A stretch of 64,000 nt of DNA. Origin: Epiperipatus broadwayi (lineage: Eukaryota; Onychophora; Udeonychophora; Euonychophora; Peripatidae). The translations under genes were made by a program, and so were the position numbers. The DNA lies in NCBI GenBank assembly GCA_028023455.1, contig JAQFVV010000032.1:2670001-2734000 (forward strand), read 5' to 3'. Positions 11,548 through 22,702 of the stretch are shown piece by piece; position 1 is the first letter of the stretch; every line of letters begins with the position of its first letter. The notes under the pieces were generated by a model that saw only the letters and a program-made list of their open reading frames with translations, was not told where the DNA came from and made no database searches.

Positions 11548-14297
11548 CGGTCAATGAACATATTGAATTATAAAGTAATGAATGTATAAGTAAACAATAT
11601 TATTGACATTAATGCTTTAAATATATGATAATATAAATTATATGGTTCTTTTGTATTTTTCCATACAGTTTTTGACAAACGTAATTCTATCTATGTAGAG
11701 TAACAATTTATCTACCACATGTCAATATATCAGACAATTTATAATTTTATTTATATATTTTTAGGTACTTATTTTATTTAATACTTAGATTTAGAATGCT
11801 TGATTTAGTTTAGAGTTTCATCATGGTAGCTTTTAAATATTCAAGATAAAATTAGCTTGATTTCTTAAACATGTTTTTGCCTCCTAAAAAAAATATTAAA
11901 ATAACAAGGAAGTGATTTTAATAATCAAAGTTTAGCATTAGTTAAATTATCAATCTTTCTCCTAAAGAAATTTTTTTTAAAAAAAATATCCAACCAGGGC
12001 TATTATAATTAATTTGGAAAGTGTTTACAATGTCTGCGCTTGATAATGGTTGTAGTTGTATCATATATGAATCATTGTAAATCAATATGTCATATGTTAT
12101 AGTGGATGTACTTAATGTGCATGTGTGAAATACAGAAACATTTTCTGATTTTTGTGTTTGCATTTTTTATATTACTTTATGTGTGAACAAACTATTCTTA
12201 ACTGTAATCATTTTTGTTACCATTCCTATCTTACAAGTCTTAAATTAACACTTGATTTAATGATAAATTTAGATGGAATAATATTCTGATTTCCAGATAA
12301 GATGAGTGCAAAAAGAAAGCTATTCTGGTGAGTAGAAGAAAGGAATTGTGGGGGACTCCCGGGACAAGAATCTTACAGCTTTTTATAAAGAAAAGTACTT
12401 GAGTAAATGTAGATTTTTGTACATGAAAAAATAAGAGATCCCTGAAACTAAGCTCATTGGTGTCTTTTGGAGCAAACATTTAATAAAGGTTGAAACAAAT
12501 TAGCTTTTTAATATAACAATACATAAAATTTAAAAAAAATTATACAACTTTATATAAACTATCTTATATAATTTTCCATTCATTTTTAATTGGCCAGTTA
12601 TTAACTACATTTATTGAAGTTTTATAAACATTCATACAATTATTTATTTTATGCTTGAATATAATTTTTCATATATTTGTCTTTTTTTTTTTTCAATTGT
12701 TAATGTAGTTCAATAAATATTGTTATCTAACAAATGACTGATAGAAATTTATACTTAGGTGTGATATAATGCATTGATAAAGAGACAGTTTCAAAAGTTA
12801 AGTATCTGGATTAATTATCAACTAAAGAAAGTAAAAAAAGTGTTTTGTCAACTGAATGAAACTATTAGGCTAAAGCTTCTAGTAAAGTGCTTGAATTTCA
12901 GATGATCTCCTAAGCACTCAATCATATAATTATTTGTAATATATATTTATAATAGGTTTTTTTCCTTTTAATTTTTTTCATACAGCTGCAAAATTATTAT
13001 TTATTTATTTTTATATAAAAAAGAAATTATTGGCATGTATATAAGTAAACTTATATATAATAGTATTTTAAAAATATTTCATCTTGATATTTTTTGTGAA
13101 CATACTTTATTGCCTCCCAATAAATTTTAATAAAAAAATTTAAGATACTATTAACTTATTATAATGACATAAATATAATGTATATGAAATAAGTAATGGA
13201 AAAATATTCTGGCATGATCATTCTAATGGTGAAGGCAAATGTTAAAATCACTCTCAATGACTTAAAATGAAAATTAGTATCTTTAAGTCAATGAAATGTA
13301 AAAACAAGAACTTTATCTTCTAATAGTTGTACTATTTTGTCAATTTAAAGAATGATATATTGAATGCAATTTATAAAACTTTGGTCTAATAATTCATGTT
13401 CCAAATATTCAGTATTTTATTAGCCAATAAACATCACAAGAATGACAGAAGAAAAAATTCAACTTTTAACTGGATGTTAATTTGAGAATGTGAATCAATT
13501 TAAATATAGCATTCTTAGATTTTAGATAGAAAGACAGATTTGAATCTTGAGTTGTAGTTTAGAATCAAATGTGTAGCTGCTGCATTTAACAAATTAAAAT
13601 ATAGTATATTTTATTCTACTAATATAATTGCTTCAACTAAATTAATAGTATGTTGGGCTATTTTGTCAAATTTATTGTATGGAATTGTGTCATAGAATCT
13701 ATTATTGATGTAATATAAAAGACTAATTTTTTAATTTAAGGATATTCTGCAAGATTCTGAAAATATGATGGGAAGATTTAGCATGTTCTTTAGCTTACTA
13801 GTTTTGATAATATTGAATCTAATTTTATAAGGATATATGGTTATTGGATTGGATGTCAGAAATAAATAGTTGCATACTTCCTAAAAATTTATTAACATGG
13901 TTTTTTTATGAGGAGACAGACTTTATTTAGTTATGAAGATTGATTCCAAGATTTTCTAAAGAGGTGCAGTGTTGATTGCTTTCGTTTGAAGTATATAGTT
14001 AACTAAATTATAATTGAGAGCTGCAATTAAGCAAAGTATTCAAATTTTTCAGAAAGAAAAAATTCTTCTGAATAGATTAATATTGAATTATAAGATATAA
14101 ATAAAGGACCAGCATGTGATTTACATATTGAATTATAAGATATAAATAAAGGACCAGCATGTGATTTACATAAATATATTTACAAATTAGTTTGGATAGT
14201 TATAAGGAAACTTGTTTTTTGTTTTTCTGGAATTAGCATGACTAGATTGATGTACAAGTGGCTACTAATGAATTCTCAATTAAATTTCTTAAAAAAC
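11548..14297. other. A/T-rich DNA, one short tandem duplication
   Basis: No gene recognised. The frame at 12240-12479 on the minus strand covers the only moderately GC-rich patch but matches no family I know. A 45-bp duplication lies at 14081-14170. Confidence 0.45.
14081..14170. repeat. Perfect 45-bp tandem duplication
   Basis: The 45-bp unit beginning TATTGAATTATAAGATAT occurs twice without a mismatch (14081-14125 and 14126-14170), indicating a recent local duplication. Confidence 0.95.
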
Positions 14298-14389
14298 ATT
14301 ACTATCTTTAAATAAAATACTAGTTTTCTATTTCACCTTTGAGTAGTAAGTAATTTACCTGCGCTTTACGCAAAAAAGTGAAGCGTGCA

Positions 14390-15305
14390 AAGTATTATTA
14401 AAAGTTATATGGCTAAGCGCTTTCAGAGAACCCAAGTCTCCATATTCACAGGCTACATTAATTGAAGTCCAGTGGTGATCCATGCAAAATTTATTCAAAT
14501 TCTCTTTCACAATGACCACCCCCCGGAGACTGCAAAGCACAATCCCCCTCAGCCCATTACAAAGTTGTCATCTGCAATAAAGCATGCCTCCTTCATCTTT
14601 CGTTTTACATCGTTACATTCAGTGCAAAGTGCTCTTGCCATAGTGGGGTTCGAACACATGGCCTGTTGTTCTTTGGTGCTCGACGAATATTGATTTGTAT
14701 TCAGTATTATTTATAACTCTCCTATATAAATAATGATGTTGAGATGATCTTGTAATGTTGGCACAGGTCTCTCCATAATATGCCACTCTACATCCATTGG
14801 TTGGGCATGAAATCTTATAAACTGCTTGGACTATTTGATCAGAAGGTATCTTGTCTTTGGTATTGTTTATCATTCTGTTTGTTGAAGGTGGGTGTGGAAC
14901 CCTAGTTCGAAGGAATCTGCAAATATTTTATAATATTTCCTAGCAATGATGGTATGTAAGGTAGCAGTATTCTGGGTTTATTGTTTCTAACCATGTCGGT
15001 TTGTAATTTAGTTTGAAATTGCCTTATCTTTTTTTGTAGATGATGTGTGAAAATCCAACATTTTCTAGATCTTTAATATAATTTGTGAGGTTCTTTTTGC
15101 GGTCAGCTTCAAATTTACATAGTCTGTGATTTCTGTACAGGAAGGAAGTGAGTCCAGCCAATTTATGTGAGTTGGGTGAGTTCGAGTTTGGATGTATAAA
15201 TCCTTGAATTTCTACTAGCTTGACTATCATAGCATAGGTAAGTTGATGTGGATCTCTATGAACTTGAATATCCAGATATTTAACATTGTTTTGGAGGTTT
15301 TCAGG
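14390..15305 (-). pseudogene. PLE RT-C-terminal/GIY-YIG pseudogene, left arm
   Basis: Minus-strand frames (15024-15230 and 14619-14873) give, in order, EIQGFIHPNSNSPNSHKLAG and FLYRNHRLCKFEAD from the PLE RT thumb region, then MINNTKDKIPSDQIVQAVYK, a Cys-containing SCPTNGCRVAYYGETCAN and SSQHHYLYRR from the GIY-YIG endonuclease. The pattern C-x4-C...YYGET...H is the zinc-linked GIY-YIG signature of animal PLEs. The gap between frames and a frameshift after FEPHYGKS break the gene. It mirrors the right-arm copy. Confidence 0.85.
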
Positions 15306-15324
15306 TATGCAGTTAATTGTTAAA

Positions 15325-16250
15325 GATACCTGAAAATCTCCAAAACAATGTTAAATATCTGGATATTCAAGTTCATAGAGATCCACATCAATTTACCTAC
15401 GCCATGATAGTCAAGCCAGTAGAAATTCGAGGATTTATACATCCAAACTCGAATTCACCCAACTCACAAAAATTGGCTGGACTCCCTTCCTGCACAGAAA
15501 TCACAAACTATGTAAATTTGAAGCTGACCACAAAAAGAACCTCACAAATTATATTAAAGATCTAATAGAAAATGTTGGGTTTCACACAACATCATCTACA
15601 AAAAGATCAGACAATTTCAAACTAAATTACAAACCGACACAGTTAGAAACAATAAACCCAGAATACTGCTACCTTACATACCATCACTTGCTAGGAAATA
15701 TTATAAAATATTTGCAGAGTCCTTCCAACTAGAATTCCACACCCCACCTTCAACAAATAGAATGATAAACAATACCAAAGACAACATACCTTGTGATCAA
15801 ATAGCCCAAGCAGTTTATAAGATTTGATGCCCAACCAAGGGATGTAGAGCGGCATATTATGGAGAGACCCATGCCAACATTACAACAAGAACATCTCAAC
15901 ATCATTATTTATATAGGAGAGCTATAAATAATACTGAATACAAATCAATATTCATCGAGCACCAAAAAACAACAGGCCATGTGTTCGAACCCACTATGGC
16001 AAGGGCACTTTGCACTGAACATAACGATGTAAAACGAAAGATTAAGGAGGCATGCTTTATTGCAGATGACAACTCTGCAATGGGCCGAGGGGGGGGGTCA
16101 TTCTTTGCGTCTCCGGGGGTGGTCGTTGTGAAAGAGAATTTGAATAAATTTTGCATAGATCACCGCTGGACTTCAATTAATGTAGGCTGTGAATATGGAG
16201 ACTTGGGTTCTCCGAAAGCGCTTAGCCATATAACTTTTAATAATACTTGC
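15325..16250 (+). pseudogene. PLE RT-C-terminal/GIY-YIG pseudogene, right arm
   Basis: Plus-strand frames show VKYLDIQVHRDPHQFTYAMI, PVEIRGFIHPNSNSPNSQKL, EFHTPPSTNRMINNTKDN, then an in-frame stop inside the AVYKI-stop-CPTKGC motif, AAYYGETHANI, TSQHHYLYRR, EHQKTTGHVFEP and NDVKRKIKEACFI (the last in frame 15981-16271). These are the RT thumb, the GIY-YIG domain and the basic KRKIKEA tail typical of PLE proteins. Frameshifts around 15565 and the stop near 15825 inactivate it. The RT palm, including the catalytic YADD box, is absent. Confidence 0.85.
16185..16227 (+). other. Conserved structured motif at PLE 3' terminus (hammerhead-like topology)
   Basis: The 43-nt sequence starts GGCT and ends AGCC (4-bp stem). 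It holds a GGAGA/TCTCC hairpin followed directly by GAAA, then GCGC, then TT. The order stem, purine-rich core, stem II, GAAA, short stem, UU, closing stem copies hammerhead layout, but the CUGANGA core is not present (CTGTGAATATG instead). The same motif recurs at 34231-34273 and 59938-59978. Confidence 0.45.
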
Positions 16251-16299
16251 AAGCTTCACTTTTTTGCGTAAAGCGCAGGTAAATTAATTACTATCTTTA

Positions 16300-17212
16300 C
16301 TTTAGCACACTTTTGTCTGTTACTTTTGATTTTGAATTTATCAAAGTTTATAGATTTTTTCTTACTTAAAAGTTAAAACATATTTTTATTATACAAGGTT
16401 TGTTAGGTTCTTTTATAGCATTACAGTTTGGTTATTTGCATTAGTTATTCATTTGTATGCTCATACTTATGAAAATATTGAGAGGTAACACGTGGATTTA
16501 AAAAAGTTTTTAATGTTATATGGGAAATTCAAATGAAAGAAGTTATAGGATTAAATGATAGCATGTATTTTACTATTATTGCATAAATTTTAAATGAAAA
16601 ACAGTTTATTGCAATTTCTGTAAGTATGCTAGGTTCTTTGCCTAAAGAAAGTCATGTAACTAAGAAGTATAGTTTTAATATAGATTATTTTAGCATCTCA
16701 ATTTTAGAGCTACATTATAAATTTTTAATTATTTTTTTTATTCCTCATTTAAATAAATAGCACTGAAAAAGGTATATGACAGCAAATATATTATTGAATA
16801 CAAGAGTTTTTTTTAAAGCAAGATTTCATTGTCAAAAGAAGCTTTTTTTTTATGTATTTAAATAATATAAATCTATTGTTATATAACCTTTTTTTATTGT
16901 TATTTATTTAAATAAATATCCTTTGCTAGAAATTTTATTTATAAACCTTAAAATAGGATAAATTATATATAAAATAGGATTGATACAACTTGCAGTATAT
17001 CTTTAATTGTTATTAAGATTAAGCTTACTATTTTCTCATTTTTTAAAGTTATAATTAATTAGAATATTCATTTGTTAGTCAGTAATACAAATAATTTTTA
17101 GATTTGCAGTTTTTTTTATTTTAAACATTTAATAGACATATTTTTGTTTAGTTATATATTTAAGATTTGAAATACAGCATTTTTATACCTGGAACTTAAT
17201 TGTAAATATTGG
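16300..17212. other. A/T-rich DNA without recognised features
   Basis: Only homopolymer-rich, stop-dense sequence. No element boundary recognised. Confidence 0.5.
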
Positions 17213-17306
17213 GGGTTTGAACTCATGTGACTTTCAAGCAATCTTCAACTATCCACACTATCTCATACCACTGATACCCATGACCACACACATGTAGAAA
17301 AGGTAA

Positions 17307-17365
17307 ATAATCACCAATATACGTTTTTCATGCTGAACCAGCACTCATCAGTTGGTCCAGATTAT
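17307..17365 (-). ncRNA. Type I hammerhead ribozyme motif (left arm)
   Basis: Read on the minus strand from 17365: ATAATC, bulge TGG, ACCAA, core CTGATGA, G, stem II TGCTG-GTT-CAGCA, T, GAAA, a short A/C/G/T segment, then TA and the return strand TTGGT-GATTAT. Stem I pairs ATAATC with GATTAT and ACCAA with TTGGT. The stem II closing pair is a G-U wobble. The invariant CUGANGA and GAAA cores are intact and the cleavage triplet reads as NUH with U then A. Stem III is minimal, as in PLE and retrozyme hammerheads. Activity is inferred, not shown. Confidence 0.8.
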
Positions 17366-17423
17366 CATCTCCCACACATATATATAATGAGCGCTGATTA
17401 TATATATATGTGTGTGGGAGATG

Positions 17424-17480
17424 ATAATCAGGACCAACTGATGAATGCTGGTTCAGCACGAAACATATATTGGTGATTAT
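17424..17480 (+). ncRNA. Type I hammerhead ribozyme motif (right arm)
   Basis: From 17424: ATAATC, bulge AGG, ACCAA, core CTGATGA (17438-17444), stem II TGCTG-GTT-CAGCA (17446-17458) closed by an A-C mismatch, GAAA (17460-17463), loop CATA, U at 17468, A at 17469, then TTGGT (17470-17474) and GATTAT (17475-17480). Stem I pairs perfectly over 11 bp around a 3-nt bulge. All conserved core nucleotides are present. The expected cleavage site follows A17469. The A-C mismatch at the base of stem II may weaken activity. Stem III is close to one base pair, which in known examples favours action as dimers. Confidence 0.82.
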
Positions 17481-17572
17481 TTATCTTTTCTACTGTGTAT
17501 GGTCATGTGTATCTGTGATGTGAGATGGTATGGATAGTTGAAGGTTGCTTGAAAGTCTTGAGTTCAAATCCC

Positions 17573-18399
17573 TTATATTTATTTATATATATAATTTTTA
17601 CTCTGTTTATTTAATTGCTATTTGTTCAAATATCTTTTGTGATAATCTTTTTTTTTAACAGGAATAAAATATTTTTCTTTTTTAAATAGAACCTTTTTTA
17701 ATAACTTTAATCTGTTTATTTAAAATTCAATTTATTCTGTATGATTGTAATTCCATTCATAAGTGAAAAAGAATCTGAATGTGTATATTAAGGATTTAAA
17801 TGTATTTAGATTTCTATAAATAATAATTGTAATGAATTATTTTAAATATATATAAGGATCCCCCCCCCCCATGTATGACAATTTATTGCAGATAAGCTAT
17901 TTATAATGCATACTATAATTTGAAGTTAAACATTAACAAAGAGGTGATAAAAACTTCTTTGTTGTTCCTACTATATTATTTTTCAGGTTAGATATTAAAT
18001 TCTGTTCAATCATATTTCTATTTATTGTTATATACTTTCATAAACTAAATATAGTTAAGTAAATATGTAAATGATTCTTTCTTTTTTTTGCTACTGGATT
18101 TTGAAAATATTAATTGTATGCTAAGCAAAAAATATAGAATTAGTTCTTTTTGTATCTTTTACAAACTATACTTTTGCAGCACATACAAAAACATGTAAAA
18201 ATTTATGACTTTTATTAATAGAAAAAGAAATCTAAGTTTTATCTTTTAGTCACAAGTCAGTAATATATTAAGTTTCTGACTTATTTAATTAATAGATTTT
18301 ACATAACCCAATTTATGCATAAATTAAAACAATTATAAACCTCTATTGCTAAAGTATATTAAAATATATCATTTTTGAATATTTATTCTTTCAGTGCAT
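17573..18399. other. A/T-rich DNA without recognised features
   Basis: Includes a C10 run near 17861-17870. No coding or repeat signal recognised. Confidence 0.5.
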
Positions 18400-20870
18400 T
18401 ACAATATTGAAAACAATTTTTATAAAGTTTTATATTGTGGTTGTCCTATAACAAATAAAATTTATTCTGGCATTACGGAGGGAGATATTCTTGCTAAGTT
18501 AACTTCGATGCCTGAAAGCACCCATCTGAGGCTTCATGCAATTCCTAGATTCCTCCTGTTACATTTTTCCAAATTCTCTATACCAATCATGTACAACTTA
18601 ATAAATTATATTTTCTTCCAATGTCTGAGACATCAGTGGACTTTATCCCATAGCGATGGTGCCATTCCTCAAGCAGAATATAATTCCATCCCTGTTGGAG
18701 AATTTGCGGCCCATCTCTATGACCTCTCTGATGGTCAAGGTCATTGAGTCGATAAGAACAAAATTCAAATCAAAATACTTCCCCATATTTCGCAATACTA
18801 ATTTGCGAAAAAGAGCAATTCAACTGCAGATGCCATCAATCTCTTTAAAATGATTATTGATCATATCAGATTCTCCAGGCAATCGAAGCCAGGGGTAGTT
18901 CACCTTGACATCTCCACTGCCTTTGATTCTATCCAAATCAACACCCTTTTAACCCTGCTTGATAAGCATGACATTTCCTCTGGAATCATTAATATCATTA
19001 AGAACCTTCTATACAATTGTGAAGTGTGCATCTCACTGAATGGGAAATTTCTCCTCCCTTCACCACATCTTCCATCCACAGGGCTCCCCTCTCAGTGCCC
19101 TGTTCTTCATCACCTACCTCAATCTACTGCTCCTTCAAATTGAGAGATCTCTTCGTGGCATACATATCCCAGCATTAAATACATCAATCCACCACATTAC
19201 CTATATGGACGGCTTGGCCATTTTTCTTCAATCGAAAAAGCTAATTCCCAGGCTTCTATCAATGCTCGAGGAGTTTTCTGATCAATCCAGCTTCCAATTT
19301 AATATGGCCAAGTCATCTGCCTGGCAATTATCTTCTGATAAGAACATTCCTGGCCCATTTACAGCAAAGCCGCAGAAGTTCTTAGGCTTCCTTATATTTG
19401 AATCCATTATGGCCATGAGGAGGTCTGTCCAAGATCAGCTACTTCAATCTACACAGAAACTTACATCCTCCCCTTCCAAAGTTTATATGTCCATGTTTGC
19501 AAAGTCCTCCCTCATCAAAATTTCTAATATTTCCTAAAATAACCTATTTCCCCCCTGTGACAAACTTTACAAAACCCTTCATCAGGAAGAATAAACTGTG
19601 CACCAATCTGATTAGAGGGGGGGGGAGTGCAACTATTAGCTTGAGAGGCCTACAGAAACACACAAAGCTCAATGGGATATCCCCTACACTCCGTAGATAC
19701 CTTTATATTTCAACACTCCTACAACACCGCCTACAGATTGTTCCTGCAGCATCCCAACTCCTCGCTCTTTAAAGATATATCTCGCACAGACAAGCTCCCC
19801 CCCCCTGTTAGCACCGGCTGGCTGACAACCCTCATATCTCCAAATTCATTGCTATTCCTAATAAGCCATCCTCTACAAAATTGATTGCTGGGAGGCATAT
19901 TATATCCTATACCCTGATGTTTCTGTAGGATCAATCCTTTTTCGACTCAACAACCATCTGCTAATCAAGAAATTTAAGCGATATTTCTTCGAGCCTAAAT
20001 TTTTTTACTTTCTGTTGAAAATTAACAGTAACGCCTTGCCTACTAAACATTTCCTAGTACACCACCGAGATTACTCAAGCATTGATTCCACTTGCTCCCT
20101 ATGCCTCAGAGAGGAAGAAAACTTCACTAATCTCCTCTGCCACTGCCTTTCCCTTCAACCCTACAGAGACCGCTTTGCCTCGATGCTAAAAAACAAACTG
20201 CCTACATTATCAACACTTATTGACAACATACTATGTGGATCCGTCCTAGAAATACGTTCATCAACGTTCTTATTATTTTTCGCTATGGTTCACCCATTGC
20301 TGGCTCAACTTTAATTATATCCTGATCGTCCGCTTGATTTATATATAGAAAAGATTAAAAAAATTCGGAAGAGAGACCAGAATTTGGTTGTCCCCCCTAC
20401 ATCTTTGAAGCCACATGGAAGTTGATTGCTAAGGCTAATCTTTTTTATATCCAGATAGAAACTGCTTATACTGGAAACAATTAAAAACTGGTTTAAGTGC
20501 ATACATTCGGGATTGACTATTAATTGCCCCCATCCTTAAGCCTATATCTTTGAGCCTGGATATGAGGACATTGACATCCATTATGAAGGGTCTGATTTAT
20601 CTATGTAATGCTGTGAATTTTGCATGGACAAAACTTTGATGTCATCTTTGTACATTTTGAATCATGCAAGCTTAGTCACCTATCTCCAAGATACCAAACC
20701 CCTTCCCATTGCTCCTGTGGATCATTGTAGTCATCTTAGGTTATGTAATGCAGGATATGTCATTATTGAACTTTTTCTTTGAATACCATTTAATGTATCC
20801 TATTTTTAAACTTATCATATGAGTTGTAACCAAATTACAAAATAAAATTTCCTATATTTTATAATAAAAA
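18400..20870 (+). mobile_element. Degenerate non-LTR retrotransposon (LINE), RT and zinc-knuckle remnants
   Basis: Frames spread over 18394-20314 give RT motifs in order: GDILAKLTSMPEST; LRPISMTSLMVKVIE (frame 18656); GVVHLDISTAFDSIQINTLL (frame 18850); HPQGSPLSALFFITYL and ITYMDGLAIF at the active-site position, where the expected YxDD reads YMDG (frame 19040); NMAKSSAWQLSSD; QKFLGFLIF. Further down, CSLCLREEENFTNLLCHC (frame 20015) looks like the C-terminal Cys/His knuckle of LINE proteins, with Asn where His is expected. At least four frameshifts separate these pieces. The 3' end is near AAAATAAAATTTCC at about 20840-20850. The clade is uncertain. It is a different family from the RTE copies. 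Confidence 0.85.
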
Positions 20871-22689
20871 AATAATAATTCTATTGTTAATGAATGTTAA
20901 GAAAGATATATTTTTTTTGTATTATTAAAATGAGGTATTTTTCATCTTGAATGGTATGATAAAGGAATGATTAATTTATTGCTCATGAATATTTTTTTTT
21001 CTTTTTTAACAAATTCTTAATGATGTAGGGTGTCCAGAATATATTGAACAGGTACATAAACTTTATATCAAATATATATTTGATAAATGCAAATATATAT
21101 AAATAAGTCTGTATAAGAACTGTTTCAAATAAAAAAAGATTGTTATTTGTTGGCTTTTGATATATTAATAAATGTAAAAATAGAATACACTTGATGACCA
21201 TTAAGAAGACTGATAAATACAAATAAAGAAATAATTCTTTTCTGTAGAAAGGGTTCAGGGTAGTATAATGTGCGTTTCAGGAGAGAAGATTTTACCTGAA
21301 ATTAATTTAATGATTTATTTTATTTTAGTGTGCCTTGAAAAAGACTATAAAAGAGTCAAAACGTTGGATTTCTTTTTCATGATTATAGTCATATAAAAAG
21401 CAAGTTTTAAAAATGAGTTTTGTTTATTTTATTTCTATATTATACTTTTCAAATTTTATAATCAATTGAAAATTATTGATTAAGATAATTGCATATATAT
21501 GTTAAAGCAATAGTTATATATGCTTCAAGTCTGTAATTTAAAAATTCAAAGGACTTTTTTAAAGTAAATATTTTCACCAAATTTGATAAATAAAAATTAT
21601 ATATATGTACAGATAAATGTATACTGTATGATTAATTATAATTTTTTTAAAAGTAAAGGTATTTTATAATTATAAAGTGGAAATGACATTATCTTAGAAA
21701 ATGTAATTAAAATTCTTATAACCAGATTGGTTAATTAAGGGGATAAGTATTTGATATAATTTAGTCTGGTAATCCCGTTTAAAGATAAAAAAAATTGTAA
21801 ATGTCATGATTGGACAAATAAGACATGGATCAAAATGAAGTTTAAGTGTTATCTACTACCAGTGGATTAAGGGATTGAATTGCCATAATGGATTCGACTT
21901 TGCTGATAAGCCAATTCCAGGAACTATAAATAAGAGTTATAAATCATTGTTATTATTATTGATTACTTTGAATGATTATTGCTGAATTACTTTGATTGTT
22001 GGCAGTATTATTGCTGATATGCTTTGATTTTATTGCATTGACCTTTCTGATGGTACTTCCAGTATACTTATTGTGCATGGTGTTGAAAAGTACAATGGAA
22101 GAGTAGAGAAGTGGCAATCTGCTTCACTCTTGCTAGCTGGCAGAATGCAGGCTGAAGATTCATAGAGAAGTATGCAAAGGAGCCCATCAGTTAATGTAGA
22201 TACAGTACATTGTCTATTATAAGCCTAAACCAGCCATCAATCAAGAAGTAAACTACTATCTGATACTGCCTGATTAAAACCTATAGCCATAATAGTTATG
22301 GTTGAACAACTGAAGTCTGCTAAAAGTATACCTATACCTGAAGTCCGAGCTTGAATTCTTAGTAATGAAAGGGAATGAGTATGAACATTGAAATATATTA
22401 TTATAGTACTAATAGTATTTGCCTCTATTATTCCTAAAATATTTTATTATAAAGTATTGTTAATTGATTTTGTAAATCTATTTATAAACTAGTATGTCAA
22501 AGGATTACTTTGTTATTTTATTTAATCATGCCACAATTTTGTCTGCATAAATCGTAATAAGAGAAGAGTAAATTTTTATATAATGTAATTAGTTTTTTTA
22601 ATTGCAATTCTTGGCCATGCTGATAAAGACTTAGTAGTTTAAAACCAGCCACCATCTATAAATATAAAAAGTTGTCAAAATTATAATTT
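20871..22689. other. A/T-rich DNA with an unassigned moderately GC-rich patch
   Basis: The part around 21770-22370 is less AT-rich and repeat-like in texture (TGGCAGAATGCAGGCTGAAG and neighbours). I recognise no family, TSD or reading frame in it. Confidence 0.35.
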
Positions 22690-22702
22690 AATTGTAGCTT
22701 GA

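Larger units (their letters stand above)
14311..16286. mobile_element. Penelope-like element inserted as an inverted (head-to-head) pair, 13-bp TSD
   Basis: The 13-bp direct repeat ATTACTATCTTTA flanks the unit at 14298-14310 and 16287-16299. Inside are two near-complementary arms of about 950 bp meeting at a short spacer near 15310-15330. The left arm carries PLE coding sequence on the minus strand and the right arm the same sequence on the plus strand. Both arms run from the RT thumb region through the GIY-YIG domain to the shared terminus ACCTGCGCTTTACGC. The left end has about 35 bp more (TAGTTTTCTATTTCACC) than the right. The RT palm is missing from both arms. The element is non-autonomous and decayed. 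Confidence 0.9.
17213..17572. mobile_element. Foldback element with a hammerhead ribozyme in each arm and tRNA-like ends
   Basis: Two arms of about 175 bp are near-complementary. The left runs from GGGTTTGAACTCATGTGAC and the right ends GTCTTGAGTTCAAATCCC. They meet at an AT-rich centre near 17387 (ATATATATAATGAGCGCTGAT). Each arm, read outward, contains a complete hammerhead-like fold, then about 70 nt further a tRNA-like stretch with GGATAGTTGAAG and a box B-like GAGTTCAAATCCC. No clear TSD was found. The structure fits an inverted pair of retrozyme/SINE-like or PLE-terminus-derived units. No protein is encoded. Confidence 0.85.

Noticed and set aside
17213-17572. CRISPR-like or bacterial repeat array
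   Set aside because: It is a single inverted pair, not regularly spaced direct repeats, and the setting is clearly eukaryotic.
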